Source of the DNA: Balanoglossus misakiensis
Taxonomy: Eukaryota > Hemichordata
DNA: 64,000 bases
Direction: 5' to 3'
NCBI GenBank assembly: GCA_040954595.2
Contig: CM082582.2
Coordinates: 2,914,001-2,978,000, forward strand
Part shown: piece by piece, positions 12,990 to 25,495 of the stretch
How positions within the stretch are numbered: the first letter of the stretch is position 1
Layout: every line of letters begins with the position of its first letter
Notes under the pieces: model-generated
What the model was told of the DNA's origin: nothing
Seen by the model: only the letters and a program-made list of their open reading frames with translations
The model's database searches: none
Translations under genes and position numbers: made by a program

Positions 12990-13486
12990 GTTGATGCCAT
13001 AGCATATTGGATGGTATTGTGAAATGTGTCTGTCAACAGTGTGTTTCAATGTAGCTCCCAGCAGTATTCACTTTGCGTGAATTTCTCCACGTCTTCAACC
13101 AATTTGTCAGTCTTGTGGATCATTTGTGAGGTGCTATGATTAACCCCTGCAACTGTCAATCCAGCAGAGGCAATGTTATTAACAATGAATTGCACATGCA
13201 TAACTGACTTAGAGGGCCCAGAGGGAAAACCAGCTTCATTCAAAAACAAAGAATAGCTGGTGCCTTGGGGGTCTAAACCATGGGATTTGCAACAATAACA
13301 CTGTTGTCCCCTGATATCAATGCATCCGTAGAAGAATTTGAAAAGCTTGGTGATAAAAATGCAGCAAATATGCAACATGCAAATGAGAGTAGTCCCTATA
13401 ATGACAGGAAGCCTTTTAATGGTCTCATAAAAAAAACTAGCAGAAAAGTCGTAAAAATTTCCCTGTGATGCATCGTTGGAGATCAT
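12990..13486 (-). pseudogene. Unrecognised coding-like dispersed repeat, copy A
   Basis: A minus-strand frame of 146 residues (13046-13486) has its 3' half, plus about 55 bases after the stop, matching 25500-25745 (plus strand). The match persists at protein level across frameshifts: MHVQFIVNN and KLVEDVEKFTQSEYCWEL in this copy correspond to KKFTQSGVCWEL in the other. Conservation in a reading frame hints that the repeat derives from a real protein, but I recognise no domain. The N-terminal third has a hydrophobic, cysteine-rich stretch (ICMLHICCIFITKLFKF) that could be a membrane segment. It could be the tail of an unknown mobile-element protein or a processed pseudogene family. Confidence 0.4.
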
Positions 13487-13710
13487 ACATTTTATGATTT
13501 TTTTCTATGGATATGAAAATAGTGGTACTTAAAGAGTGTGACAACCTATGAACAAGGATTAATTCTCACTACTTCAGCCTTGAAACAGAAATGCATTAAA
13601 TTTTTGATAAAAACTATACTACGGTTCTTACAAAATATGTGCTGTCTTTTACCTGGCTACATGTTCCCTTTTGTTGAAAGAAGTTTGACAAATCAAAGTC
13701 CAGCCAGCTT

Positions 13711-13875
13711 TTGAAAGCATGGGAACATTGTGACCCGCAGCAGGTTAGAAAGGGGGACAGATCACATTTTCGGGGGACAATATATCAGGACAGTGTTCTC
13801 CCTGGGAAAAATCATAGAGTCAGGGCTAATTCCCATAAAATTTACATAATCATAGCTTCTTTTGGACAAATTTTA
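13711..13875. repeat. Inverted repeat copy 1 (partner 18182-18347)
   Basis: About 165 bp, starting GCATGGGAACATTGTGACCC and ending near ATAATCATAGCTTCTTTTGGAC, is repeated in inverted orientation at 18182-18347 with few differences. No terminal structure is visible. The pair may be fragments of one dispersed element. Confidence 0.8.
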
Positions 13876-13940
13876 CCACGGCCGTTACTTATCAAGTATG
13901 CTGACATTGGCACATCGTACTTACTAAGAAAGAATATTTA

Positions 13941-14082
13941 AGCAATAACCCCCGCCGCAGGCGGGTATACACGAGATTTGGGTACAATTCGAGACATATA
14001 GCACGAGCCGTCAGGCGAGTGCTATATAGAGCGAATTGTACCCAAATCGAGTGTATACCCGACTGAGGTGGGGGTTATTGCT
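13941..14082. repeat. 142-bp long hairpin
   Basis: The arms pair almost end to end. AGCAATAACCCCC (13941-13953) matches GGGGGTTATTGCT (14070-14082), then GGGTATAC, GATTTGGGTACAATTCG and TATAGCAC find their complements on the other side, around a short apex near 14005-14020. This is probably the terminus or core of a foldback transposon. ATTATATTATATCA just outside (14083-14096) is mirrored by GATATAATATAAT near 14499, so a 430-bp unit may lie to its right. Confidence 0.8.
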
Positions 14083-15424
14083 ATTATATTATATCAACAA
14101 TTGTTTTTGTGGCATATCAGTGTCATTTTCTTACCGAAACGGCGTCAGAAAGAGAAATTACGATCGTGAACCAACATGGCGACGATGAATGTAAACACGA
14201 GCGGCCGGATCGAGCATTAAACATGAAGCAGACGACAAAAAGTGACAAGACGGGCATCGCGCGTGGCAAACTGACAAATATTTCCACAGAGCAGTTCCAA
14301 AATAAAATGTCCGTTAATTCAACAGTATTTTTGTTTTATTTATTTGGTTTAAACACGCGCGACTGTGGTTTAACCGCACATTTTGGCTGCCGTATGCTAG
14401 TTCAGGGGCCTGTTTTAGCACTGCCAGCAGTGCATTATTGAGTATTTTAGCATCGATGGATTGAGCTCTCGTCCAATCAGAATTGCGGACGGTAGAATGA
14501 TATAATATAATGTCGTTTTTATATCCAGTGTAAAGTAGGCCTAGTGAAATACTATTACTAGTGAAAGTATTTGAAATTGACCTGGGGTTACGAAGTCCGC
14601 TACAATAAAACACCCTGATGTTCCCACAACTTGCTATGCCCCTCAAAAACTGTGATGTTGTCATATTTTTTACGCGCTAGCAACAACCAGTAGTAAAAGA
14701 GACTGATAAATGGATGCTGATATGATAGCCTGTTTATTGATGTTTTAAAATGGGGTAGAAATTTTATAGATGTCAGACATTTAGAGGCTAAAAAATTGCA
14801 AATATTCAACAGTGTCGAGCAGTTTTCAAGTGGGAGTTGGACACCTTCCCACTATATGACAATTTACTGGCATACGGACGGGACCTTTGACACAAGCCAC
14901 TTCTTGTGTCAGCTGCTCGATCGCGCGAATGGGTGGTTCAATTCAAGACACTGCGTTGTTTATCATGATGGTGGTTGTTGTTTCTTTTTTGTTTGTTTGT
15001 TTGTTTATTTATTTGATTGTTTGTTTCCCCGAACAGAACGCCTAATTCACCTGTGTCCTGGATGAAACACTGCCTGCCCATGCCAAGTTCACAAGTTTTC
15101 AGTGCCGGTTGTCTTTTACATCCTACTACATTATGTAATTTTTAGAAATTGAACATATCCTAAGACAAGACATCTCAGATTTTGTGTTAATTATGATAAC
15201 TGCCATTGGTGAAGAAATGCTATTGTGTATTGTTGTTGTGTTTTTTTTTGGGGGGGAAAGATCAACATTCAGGATCAGATTAATTACTTTGATAATAATT
15301 TTTTTGCAATCATACCCCATCCTATTCTAAACAAAATCAAATAGTGCAAAGTAATTAAAAGTTTACCTTATCAAGTAGGCATAAATCAGGGCAGGTGGCA
15401 ATGAAATTTATCTTCCCTTCGCAA
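14083..15424. other. No gene recognised
   Basis: Contains a 110-residue plus frame (14109-14441) and an overlapping minus frame, neither with a recognisable motif. A TTTG microsatellite lies at about 14986-15020. The stretch 14083-14515 may be the body of a small element bounded by the mirrored AT-rich words noted under the hairpin. Confidence 0.35.
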
Positions 15425-16980
15425 TTATTACCGGCCCTGGGCCGCTGTTAATTTTATAAGCCTGTGCAGACGCGCAGACACATGACATGACCTCCAACAA
15501 AAGTTGCTTCATCTTTTGTCATGTTTAGCTGAGTTGTTACAATGCTCGCACGAGCTCAGTGCATTCCTTGTGTTACTAGGCTATTGATGCTATTTATAGG
15601 ACGCCTGTCTAAAGATAACTTGTTCACTGAATAAAATGGCAGCACACTGCTCTTGACAGCGTGCAGAGCTGCAATGCTTCTTGGGTGATTCAAGCCGTGG
15701 AAGGTGTGAAATCACTCAGTTGTGTTCACTAAATTATCAAAAATTGAAAGGGAGTAGTAAGTTACAGTGAAAGCAAAGGTAGACGCAAAGCAAAAGTATA
15801 GGGGTGACAATCAGTCACATTGTTGCTCACTCAGGAAGAATGCATCACAGTGACCCATGAAGATTATTCCGTTGCGACAATCCAACATTTATTGCGTCAA
15901 ATGTCACAAGGCCGCACGCTAGCTGAAACACTGAAAGAGAGAGCATATTTGGTAGGCAGTCATACAACATTGGCACTTTTGTTTAAGTGTCAAGACAATC
16001 TGACTTTTGCCAAATATTCAGAGGGTATCAACTTCAAGGACAGAAAACGTGGACATTCCTGCCTGCTATTTAGGTTAGTGGTTAGAGGTTAGAGGTTAAT
16101 GTTAGTGGTTAGATTGGGGTTAAAGATTAAGGTGCAATTGCAATAGAAGGCTGCAATGTTCAAGTGTAACTGTCCTGAAAGCAGTCATCCGAATATCTGT
16201 AGGCCTGCAAGGTCCTAACCAGTAGACTGTGATAATTTGTGATTTCTAGACACAAGCAAGACATTCCTTCACTTGGTAACAGTATAATTTTATCATACAA
16301 GTAGTTTTTGTCTGTCTATCAGAACTATCCGCTTTGCTTTGTAAAATTTCAGATAATCAGTTGGAAAAACAAATGGGTGGCTAAGAATCCTAAATAGGTG
16401 CTCTCTCTGTGTTTTAAACACTAATACTATCTAAAATCACAAATTACAGAAATAAAACAATATACAGTGTTTCAGCTTGCGTGCGGCCTTGCGACATTTG
16501 ATGCAATAAATATTGGATTGTCACAACAAAATAAATCTTCATGGGTCACTGTGACACATTCTTACTGAGTGAACAACAATATGACAGATTGTCACCTCCC
16601 ATACTTTTGCTCTGCATCCACCTTTGCTTTCACTGTAACTTACTACTCCCTTTCAATTTTTGATAATTTAGTGAACACAACTTAGTGATTTCACACCGTC
16701 CACGGCTTGAATCACCCTAGAAGCAACGCAGCTGTGCACGCTGTCAAGAGCAGTGCGCTGCCATTTCATTCAGTGCACAAATTTTCTTTAGACAGGCGTC
16801 CTATAAATAGCATCAATAGCCTTGTAACACAAGCAACACTCTGAGCGCGGGCGCGCATTGTAACAACTCAGCTAAACATGACAAAAGATGAAGCAACGTT
16901 TGTTGGAGGTCATGCCATGTGTCTGCGCGTCTGCACAGGCTTATAAAATTAATAGCAGCCCAGGACCAGTAAACTGCAAA
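15425..16980. mobile_element. Large inverted repeat with about 0.5-kb arms
   Basis: The left arm (about 15425-15933) and right arm (about 16465-16980) are reverse complements along their whole length with scattered mismatches. Shared landmarks are GCCTGTGCAGACGCGCAGAC, ACAAAAGATGAAGC (either strand), GTAAGTTACAGTGAAAGCAA and CAAGGCCGCACGC at the inner edges. The 531-bp spacer is unrelated to the arms and contains a few GGTTAG-like words at 16073-16110. No transposase is present. It is either a foldback element or two opposed copies of one element. Confidence 0.85.
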
Positions 16981-17297
16981 TGAATATGGCCGCCACCGTG
17001 AAAAAATGCTAGAAACAAGGAAAACGTTGCATTTCCCACTATAAAATTTCATAAACAAAGCATGATCTCATCCACTACAATTATGGAAGTAAATGTACTC
17101 CGCTGGGACATTACATTTTCATTTTTTATTGCAATATTGCAGGAATTTTCGATTTTCTTTAACTTTTGGCCATTTTGTCATAAATAAGTGATCTTGATAT
17201 ACTATTAAGAAATATCATTTAATAGACATAATTCAAAGGATATATGGGATTATTTAAAACTTAAAATTTTTATCCAGTTGCAGCTCATGTACCTTTA
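16968..17297 (-). mobile_element. TTAA-ended non-autonomous element, copy 1
   Basis: This segment is the reverse complement of 32103-32452. Its right terminus reads GAGCTGCAACT on the minus strand just inside TTAA plus AGGTACAT. The homology runs to the block GGTGGCGGCCATATTC at the other end. It is interrupted only by small indels and a C/A homopolymer follows at 17323-17347. The TTAA flank suggests piggyBac-like target choice, which is an inference from the end alone. Confidence 0.7.
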
Positions 17298-17349
17298 ATC
17301 TAATCCTGAATGTTGATCTTTCCCCCCCCCCCAAAAAAAAAAAAAAATC

Positions 17350-19855
17350 ACAGAAAAACTCAGACTCAGTCACAGATATCGAAAACAGAGGAATGGCGTA
17401 AACATAAGATCAGCTGATTGCAGTCAATCCATGTACCGTACATTTCTAGTATCATATTCAAACATCAGGAAATAAATAATGAAGGTTTATTAACGCATGC
17501 GAAAATTCATTTAAGGGTTCTGCTGAAATATATTAGAAAAAGTTTTGATTTTTGTGAAATCTTGGTGAGGACTCAGGCAATATTTGCATTCATTGGCGTT
17601 CTCAGGAAAGTTCACGTATACGAGCGCTCGAAAAGTTGCATTACATAAACAAACTCGCCCTCGATCGACCCTCCATACCGCGTAGACAACATAACAGTGA
17701 CAATTGCGGCATAACTTTTTACGTATAACTTCGCTGACATGACTGCTTGGTACATGGTACACGGTATGTATGGTGAACGAATGTCAAATCCAGTATCATT
17801 GAGAGTTTTGCTTTACGTGTGGGACCGAGCCATGTTTAAAACTGCGCGTGATTCAAGAGCAGATGACATGTAGAGCCGCATTAGGAAGATAAAAATAAAC
17901 AAATCGCTAGTCAAGGTCAGATTTAAAATTAATAAATATCGCAGTACATTGTATTTATTCTGTGTATGTTTGCATTTCTTTTTTAGCCCTTAATATGTTC
18001 GCATTGTTTGAAAACCTCTGTTATTCAGTCAGAAATTGTCCACGTCTGGCTGGTTCTTGAGTGCGTCGCGCGTCCACGTCATAACACGATACATTATCTG
18101 TAATAATTTACAGCTATGACGTCACAAAATTCACTTGATAAAGCTATAATATTAAATATTTTATATCGATGTTGAGTGGCCTTAGTGATGTCCAAAAGAA
18201 GCTATGATTATGTAAATTTTATGGAAATTAGCCCTGAATCTATGATTATTCCCAGGGAGAACCCTGTCCTGATATATTGTCCCCCGAAAATATGATTTGT
18301 CCCCCTTTATAACCTGCTGCGGGTCACAATGTTCCCATGCTTCACAGTACAATATTTTACCCACAATTCTCCATGATTTGTATCATTGAACGTTGCCAAT
18401 TGAATAACTTTTTCTTTTTTACATGCTAACAATGATATGAAGTACATATAAATATATTTATTTTTATATAGGAAAAGTATGTTAAGCAATAAGAGTGAAA
18501 ATTTCAAAATCAAAATTAGAAGCCATAGTCTAGATATTCATGTACTGCAAATGTCACACTTAAGGGGAAACAAGCAATGACTAACTGAGGTGGCCAGTCT
18601 CTGTTGAAAGTTAACATGTAAATTTCCTTTGTTCTGTTGATAGAAAAATAATTTTTTGTTTGATTAAACAGGTATTTCAAGTGTCCCTGTTTTACTTCAA
18701 ACTTCTTTGTATAGCTGGCTATGCAATTGCTTGATTACTTTATAAAATTAGTATCTCCTCTATCAATAATGCATAATTTTAAAAATAATTTGAAATGGTT
18801 ATTCTCAGTAAGATTTGCCTTAAAAGTACGATCTCGAACTTGGTATTAGTGATCTACAATTCTCTGTTCACATGTGAACTATGCCTGGTTTGACTGAGGA
18901 TTATCTGTTGGTACAAATCAGAATGAATCATGAGATATTTCTAGTACTGTGTGCTTTCAAAAGCTGGCTGAAACACTGATAATATACCAATTTGCTTGTA
19001 AATTTGAGGAATTTTACCTGATGAAATAACAATTTGTATTTTTATCTGTCTAGCTGAATTTTGGTGATTATCATTATGCTCCATATTTGCCTTTGTACTT
19101 TTACAAATATTTTTGATCGAGGTTGAAGATATGTAACACCACTAATATGTAGATTTGAATGTATTTGATAATAAACAGAGGTCGCGATAACATTTTTTTT
19201 GAGTGCGTATTTTTGATGCATTCATAAAAAAATGTGTCAAACTCCTTTTACTTAGCCTGCGTCGTACACATGTCTAATTCAAAATTCATCAAACAAAATT
19301 AGCTACATTTTGAGTACAAAAGGTCGGGCACGCAAGTGATTATTTTGATCCCAGGGGTAGTGAGCCGTATGCGTATGGTTTAATGTTGACCATTGTGCAA
19401 ATAGAGAGGCCATTCCTATGTGTCAATATTGATGCACTTATTAAGATTTTCACGTCAAATGAGTATTTTGGCGTCAAAAATACATAATTTTTGCGTAAAC
19501 GCAATCTCTGATAAATGCACAATTTTTTTTTTAATAAACAGCAAAAATGGATGCATGGGCTGTTAAATTTCAGTCACCATGACGATGCATGTAGTCTGTG
19601 ACAAACGTAACATTCCATACAAAGCGTACGATTTCATTTTATGAGTGTCTAGCTATTACATTATATTTTCAGCGAATTTACTTGCAACACATTGCAGGAT
19701 GCTACAATCTCTAGTGCAAAATTGTTTGCGAAATTATGTTTGGCTTTACATTATATGACAAAAGTGAACATGTGTGCATGACTGCCAGATGCTGTTATTT
19801 TTCATTTGTTAAGTATACCAGGTCTCATTCACTGGCTTTAGAGAGGCTTTATATA
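17350..19855. other. No gene recognised; contains inverted repeat copy 2 at 18182-18347
   Basis: Copy 2 of the 165-bp repeat described at 13711-13875 lies at 18182-18347 in reverse orientation. The remainder is AT-rich with short frames on both strands and no recognisable protein motif or terminal repeat. Confidence 0.5.
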
Positions 19856-19971
19856 TACAGACCCGCCAATAAGTATTTACGCACCTTGACCATGAACGTT
19901 TGCTATAAAAAATTATTCACAAAATCGATCGACTGTAACTTATTTCCGAAAATAAATAACCTACGGAAGGT

Positions 19972-20721
19972 TTAAGGTGGCATTGCATGAAACCGTCGAG
20001 ACTTTTTCAGAGGCCTATTTCTCATCAAAGACTACGTTAAAACCCCCATAAATAAACCATATATATTCTGGAAGCTGAGTTTTTGAACTTTTGTTTGAGT
20101 TGCAAATATTATTGATCGCCGGAAATGGTGGCGATTTTGGGTGAAAAAAAAACATTTTTTGATATTATGTCATTAAATTTAAATTAGGTAAAAAAGTTGA
20201 CCATGCATCATGCATCTTAATATGTCATTCGAAACTAGAGTACACGTGAAAAAAACGGTAATTTTGTTTTGCGTTATCTGCTTCCATTGAGGAGTAACAG
20301 CGTTTGAAAGTTAGATTTTTAGTAAAATTTGATCAAATTCACGGTGAGTTTAATTGAATCAGAGTTTATTCCCGCCAGGGACACTTTATCGACTAACAAA
20401 AATACCGTTTTGTTGGATGGGTCATACACAATCCCCAGTTAAAATTTGAGCAAATTCGGCCAACGCAGAGCGAAGCTATTTTCGTCTGAAGTTGTCAAGA
20501 GCAGCGAAAATGCAAACTGAGAAAATGGCCATTTGCATTGTTGACACCTATTTGTTAAGCTGTGAACTCATTCAGAAAAGTGCTATTTTGGGGTGATTAT
20601 GCACCATTTCCGCCAAGACGTATTAGCCAGGATGTGGGTCAGTATTAGGCCTACTGATTTATATAAAAAAGTAAAATTTGGCAAAAATCACAAGTTTTCA
20701 TGATATGCAATGCCACCTTAA
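19972..20721. mobile_element. TTAA-flanked non-autonomous element nested in the Tc1-like element
   Basis: TTAA (19972-19975) and TTAA (20718-20721) flank inverted termini AGGTGGCATTGCAT and ATGCAATGCCACCT. The interior has no coding capacity. A TTAA duplication with perfect short inverted termini is the piggyBac-type signature. It sits about 115 bp inside the left end of the Tc1-like element, so it inserted later. Confidence 0.9.
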
Positions 20722-21033
20722 CCCATTTTAGTCAACACAGATGTGTTGCCGCGCCGAATATGACTGCATACGCGGCGTGTTTTTCGGCCAGTGAAATTTC
20801 CTATGATTATTGCAATGGCGGTATACTCATTTTCATTAACTTTTCGAGCCATTGTGTCCGCGGCTAATTTCCCTCTATTCATATTTTAATCTCCACCAAT
20901 CGGACCTTTTAAATATAATTCTGATTAAATTTTGGAGCGGGAAAATCTGCCAGATTTGCTTATGAATATTCTGATCGAGGTCGTCGGAGGTTGCTGCATA
21001 ATTTTTGTTTGTAAACATTGAATAAGTGAAATC

Positions 21034-21829
21034 ATGCTTAAAGTTCGCGAACTTCCTGAATTTGTGAAAGGTCAAATTGAGTCACTGCGTAGGCAAGGTT
21101 TGAGAAACCGAGAAATTGCAAGGAAGTTTGGAATCACCGAAGGCAGCGTCAGGTACAATATTCGGAAACTTGTTCGAAATGGTAGCACGGACAATTTACA
21201 CCGATCTGGACGGCCAAGGCGAACAACTGAACGGGAAGACTGAATGTTGATTAGATCAAGTCTGACGGACAGATTCAAGACGGCCCGTGACCTCCGCGCT
21301 AAATTTCATGAGGATACCGGGAAACTTTTGAGTATGAGCACAATCAAATCTCGATTGTATAGAAGAGTCAGACTCCGTGGATGTGTGGCCAAGAAAAAGC
21401 CGAAATTACAACCCCGGCACAATGCAGCGTGACTACGTTTTGCCCCGCGTTACGTCAACTGGACACCTGTTCAGTGGTCCCAGGTTGTTTGTGATTTTGT
21501 GTTCCAACAAGATTAGTCCCCCCGAACATACTGCCTTGGATGTGAAATCATTTCTGCAAAATCCCCAGGATTACGGCTATCCGTTCGACAATTTTACAAC
21601 GTTGGAGTGACAAGCCTAGTCTCCTGATTTGAGCCCCATCGCGAACCTGTGGGAGTTAATCGACTTGGACATTCATTCCCGTCCAATACACAGCATCAAC
21701 GACCTATTTAATCGCATAGTAACATCTTGGGAACAATTCCTGCAAAATATGTGTCGGAAACTCGTCGATACTATGCCGAAGCATCAGCGAGAGGTCATTA
21801 GGCGAAGGGGTGGACATACCCATTATTGA
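21034..21829 (+). pseudogene. Tc1-like transposase, internally deleted with several stops
   Basis: The N-terminal 69 residues are a paired-type helix-turn-helix (RNREIARKFGITEGSVRYNI) followed by a GRPRRTTERE linker, then a TGA at 21241. The second DNA-binding part follows to a stop at 21432. Another frame gives YVNWTPVQWSQVVCD joined directly to FVFQQD, so the block that normally holds the first catalytic aspartate is deleted; a stop follows FQQD. The C-terminus (21629-21829) has SPIANLWELI and ends PKHQREVIRRRGGHTHY, the classic Tc1 tail. The usual glutamate of the third catalytic position (PIEN) is alanine here (PIAN). The enzyme is therefore dead several times over. It would have cut and pasted the element at TA sites. 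Confidence 0.9.
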
Positions 21830-22289
21830 CATTTGGTTCGTTCGATTTCACCTCATGAATATTCATGACGTTCTTTGCATTGTTGTTCCCATAGAGAATG
21901 GAATGTTTCGCTGACTCCGTCGCACATCTATTTTTACGTCGATATTTCTCGCTCAAATTTAATCGCAGATGAAAGATTTTTGTTGTATGACTGTTATTTC
22001 TCGTGAATTTATGAAATATATTTGAATTTTTGCTAAAAACTGTCTGCAAGGTGTGTTATTTCATGTTTCTGAAATGTTTTCACTGCAGAACGTGGGTGCA
22101 TAAATACTTATTGGTGGGTCTGATACATGTACATGTCTGTACATATTATTCTTGATGTTGTTGTAAACATTTCTTTTGTGTCTGTTTCAAAGTCAGATGA
22201 GGTGGGTTATAACGCCTTGATTCATAGGATGTGTGACTTTTGAAAACCATCACTCACATTCATGGAAAAGTTTTATCCTAAAAACAGTA

Positions 22290-23070
22290 TACTTCAGTTG
22301 TCCCTAATAATAGCCTTTGTGTAAATTTCCCCTCTCTAAAGTGAGACAGAAGTAAAGAAATCATCTTCATAATGAAGATGTATGGGACAGCTGGTGAAGT
22401 GCTCAATACATTCCCTTCAGTGTGTGTTCCACTAGATGAAACAGTACTACAATGTGGAGGCAGTACGGATGAGGTGCGTTCAGTTGGCATCCTTCAGTCT
22501 TGAGAGATCAATTGGATCTTCATGCTGGGATGCTGGTCTAGGTCTGGAACAGCCTCAGGTGTGACTAGTCAATCCAATGTGAGAATGACTGTCTCTCTGA
22601 TACTTTAAATAGGAGGAGCTGTTTGCCTGGCTTGATAACTTCCTTCTCTGTCTCTTGACTCCGCACGTTTTGGCGAGTGTCTCTTCAAAGTTGGAGAGCC
22701 GTTGCCAACCACTTCAAGACTTGTCTTCAGGTCATTCGGTCTGAGGCTAATTTTTAGACTCCCAAGAGTTTGTGTTGATGTCCAGGGACTTCGTGTCTCT
22801 TTTGCAAACATCCCTGTGGTGTAATGTCAGGTCTGTTTGCCATTAAGTGTCAGTTTGCGCAGTACAGGAGGTCTTTTAGGATCCACCCATCATCTATGAG
22901 CACATTGCCAAGCCAGTGTATTGTGTCTCTGCTTCAGCAGACTGTACCAGGTACATGCTAGAAATTCCAACTCTCTTCAGGACAGTGGTGTTAGTAACTT
23001 TGTCTTGATATTTCACATCCAGGATACGTCACAGGCAGAACATGTGAAAGGGTATTGAGCTTATGTTCCT
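22290..23070 (-). pseudogene. C-terminal tail of a non-LTR retrotransposon ORF2, antisense
   Basis: Read right to left, the minus strand gives RILDVKYQDKVTNTTVLKRV, then GISSMYLVQSAEAETQYTGL (cf. the LRWLGHV block of such LINEs), then RDVCKRDTKSLDINTNSWES, then an arginine-rich stretch (SRDREGSYQARQ), and finally RDSHSHIGLTSHT, which corresponds to the C-terminal zinc-finger-like CxxCxRdChsrIGLxSH motif with its cysteines lost. These pieces occur in the family order but in several frames with stops. Reverse transcriptase and endonuclease domains were not found to the right, so this is a 5'-truncated decayed copy. The clade is not assigned. Confidence 0.7.
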
Positions 23071-25495
23071 CATAGGTGCTCCAAGATCCACTGCTGTACT
23101 GTACAAATTAAGGTACTCACCACACAAACACTGCATGTAGATGTGGTCATCAGTATCATACTTAGTAATAGCCTGCATCCAGTAGTCCCAACTTAGGAGG
23201 GCTTTGTGATTAAGAAGAACAAAGATCTGAGCCTAACAAACTGCATAAAGCAAATTGGTCTCCTGGTGAGATATATACCATCCACCTCAGCTGGCATGAT
23301 CTCCAGTATATGCCTTGGTGAAGTACAATGCACTCTTCAATGCACTCTTGCTATAATGGCCTGACTATTCATAATTCCTGATGAGCAATGATTCATGGCT
23401 GGACAAATATTCATCACATGGTGAGAAACAAGTGGATCTGGGAGCCTGCTATAAGATAACATAGGGTTGAAAGCATGAGTTGAACGTCTAGCTCAAAGTA
23501 GTTTTGCGGAATAGAGTGTTCTGACCTGACCCATCCTCCTGGCAAAGTATTTTTCTTGGCTCCCTTGACATTATTTCAAATTGTGTGTATCATGAAAATG
23601 CCAATCAGCCAGACGGGCCTCAGCCAATAGAGATAAGTCACAGCTGTTAAAACCATCTCAACACAGACCAAGAACCATAGACAATAGTAAAGAGAAAAGA
23701 AAACTAATACATATGTAGATTGCAAATTGCGAATGGATTGGCTGAGGGAACAGGATCCAGTGAGTACATGAGTAATAAAAGGATTTGAGAGAATAATTAA
23801 ACAGAGCTCGTGCCTGGTCGGTTGATGTGGTATTGGCTGTTCTTGTCTACTAACACTACTTGAATGGATAAGGCTATGTGCTTTCTGGTGATATAGTAAA
23901 AGACAGAACTGCATGAAGCTCAGTTTCATGTGCAGGGGTTAATTCCCACGACACTGGACTGCCAGACATGCAGAAAAAATGGTCTGATGCAAATCAAGAC
24001 TTGTAGTGAAGCACGAAGGTTGTCAGGTGATTGTCACCATACATTTCACTGTATTTTGAGGCATATGTCCCCAATGTGTAACGTCTTTGATGGAAATTGT
24101 TTTACACTTGAGTGATTTGGCCTGAGCAATATCCATAAGATCCCATTGAAACTTACGGATTTAGGTCAAAAAGTTGTCATCAAGTTCAGATGACCAGAGG
24201 TCTCAGAAAGATGAAGCTGCCCACAACTTGACAGAGCTGACAATATCAGAGATATCAATGACAACACCGGTAAATGGTGTGTTTCATTAGTAAAGACACA
24301 AGGAAGATGATCACTATGATCAGAGGCTGTATACTAGCTGAAAGATGTATCTTAGTGATCACAGGTGGACGTATACCCCACAGGTGTTGCCTGCACCTCG
24401 ATAATATCATATGTACACGCACATGTACATGTATACCGGTAACCTATAAAATGATAGTTTCGTAATGTGGAAAAAATAGTATGCCACTGGCGGCGAGGAA
24501 GAAGGAATTCTGACAACTGCTAAAAATTAAAGTGACATCGCATATGGGCAGCCAATGGGAAACCCATTTGCTATAATTTCTGCCTTGTGAGCTGAATGCC
24601 AAGTTGAACTGTCCTCCAAGGTGGGACCCTGTGGTGATCCATGATTGCTGCATCCCCAAATGGCATGCTAGACACTTGCCTCCGATGAATAGGGGTATAT
24701 ATGTGACATAGCTGTATCCCAGAAGCCCTGGTGCAGAAGTCAGCAGTGTGATAGAGCATGTCTGTTACAGATCGTCAGCCATTCACTTCCATATTCGGTA
24801 AAATCAGTGATGGACTTAATACCCTTTTTGTCTGTTGGAGTTGGAAATCTGCTGAAATATTCCACTATAGGAGCAAAATAATTCACTATATAGACTCCAA
24901 GAGTTACTGAACAAGTGTTCTCAGCACAATGCTACTAACCTCCCTCAAGTGATACTGCTAGATTTCAAGACAGCAGTTATAATATGTAAATACGAACCAA
25001 TGCTAAGTGGACAAGTTTGCAAATACTACAGCTGGGCCGGTGGCTCCATGCCTCATAAAGCTGCATTTCTAATACAAGATTCTGCAATATTGAAGTCAGG
25101 ACACACATGGGCCATAGGAGTATGAAAGTAGAAGTAGCACCCAAACCATACACCTACTATGGGTGTGGGTGAAGCAAAAAGTTTGACACAAGTATTAGAA
25201 GCAAGAGCCTGTAATTTACACAAAGGCTAACAAGGCAATACAAAGCAGTATACTCTGTTTATATGTTTTCCAAAGATGTTGTTCAACATACTCTCTTACG
25301 TATGTTTTATAATTAGCACATGTTTTTTGAACGTGAAAGAAGACTTCCAATCATTTTATGTCATGGTCCACATTTTCTGAATTTTTATCTCAAAGCGACT
25401 CCAAATTCATTACAGACACCTTGTATCAAAGGGTCAACGGTTATCATTACAAATTCTATGATGTAGTCTTCCAAGGCTCCAACTAATCTAGTTCT
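23071..25495. other. No gene recognised
   Basis: The right end near 23071-23350 may be further decayed LINE sequence. A 117-residue minus frame at 23576-23929 is hydrophobic but matches nothing I know. The sequence 24270-25500 holds only short frames. No repeats with clear boundaries were seen. Confidence 0.35.

Larger units (their letters stand above)
19858..22122. mobile_element. Tc1-like DNA transposon, inactivated, carrying a nested insertion
   Basis: The terminal inverted repeats are CAGACCCGCCAATAAGTATT at 19858 and its near-perfect complement ending at 22122. Both begin with CAG next to TA, as in Tc1/mariner elements. The unit is 2.27 kb, but 0.75 kb of that is a nested TTAA element (19972-20721), leaving about 1.5 kb, the expected Tc1 length. 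One transposase pseudogene (21034-21829) lies inside, reading left to right. Confidence 0.9.

Noticed and set aside
16070-16125. Telomere-like GGTTAG words
   Set aside because: Only a few irregular units (GGTTAGAGGTTAG and similar), lacking a TTAGGG array.
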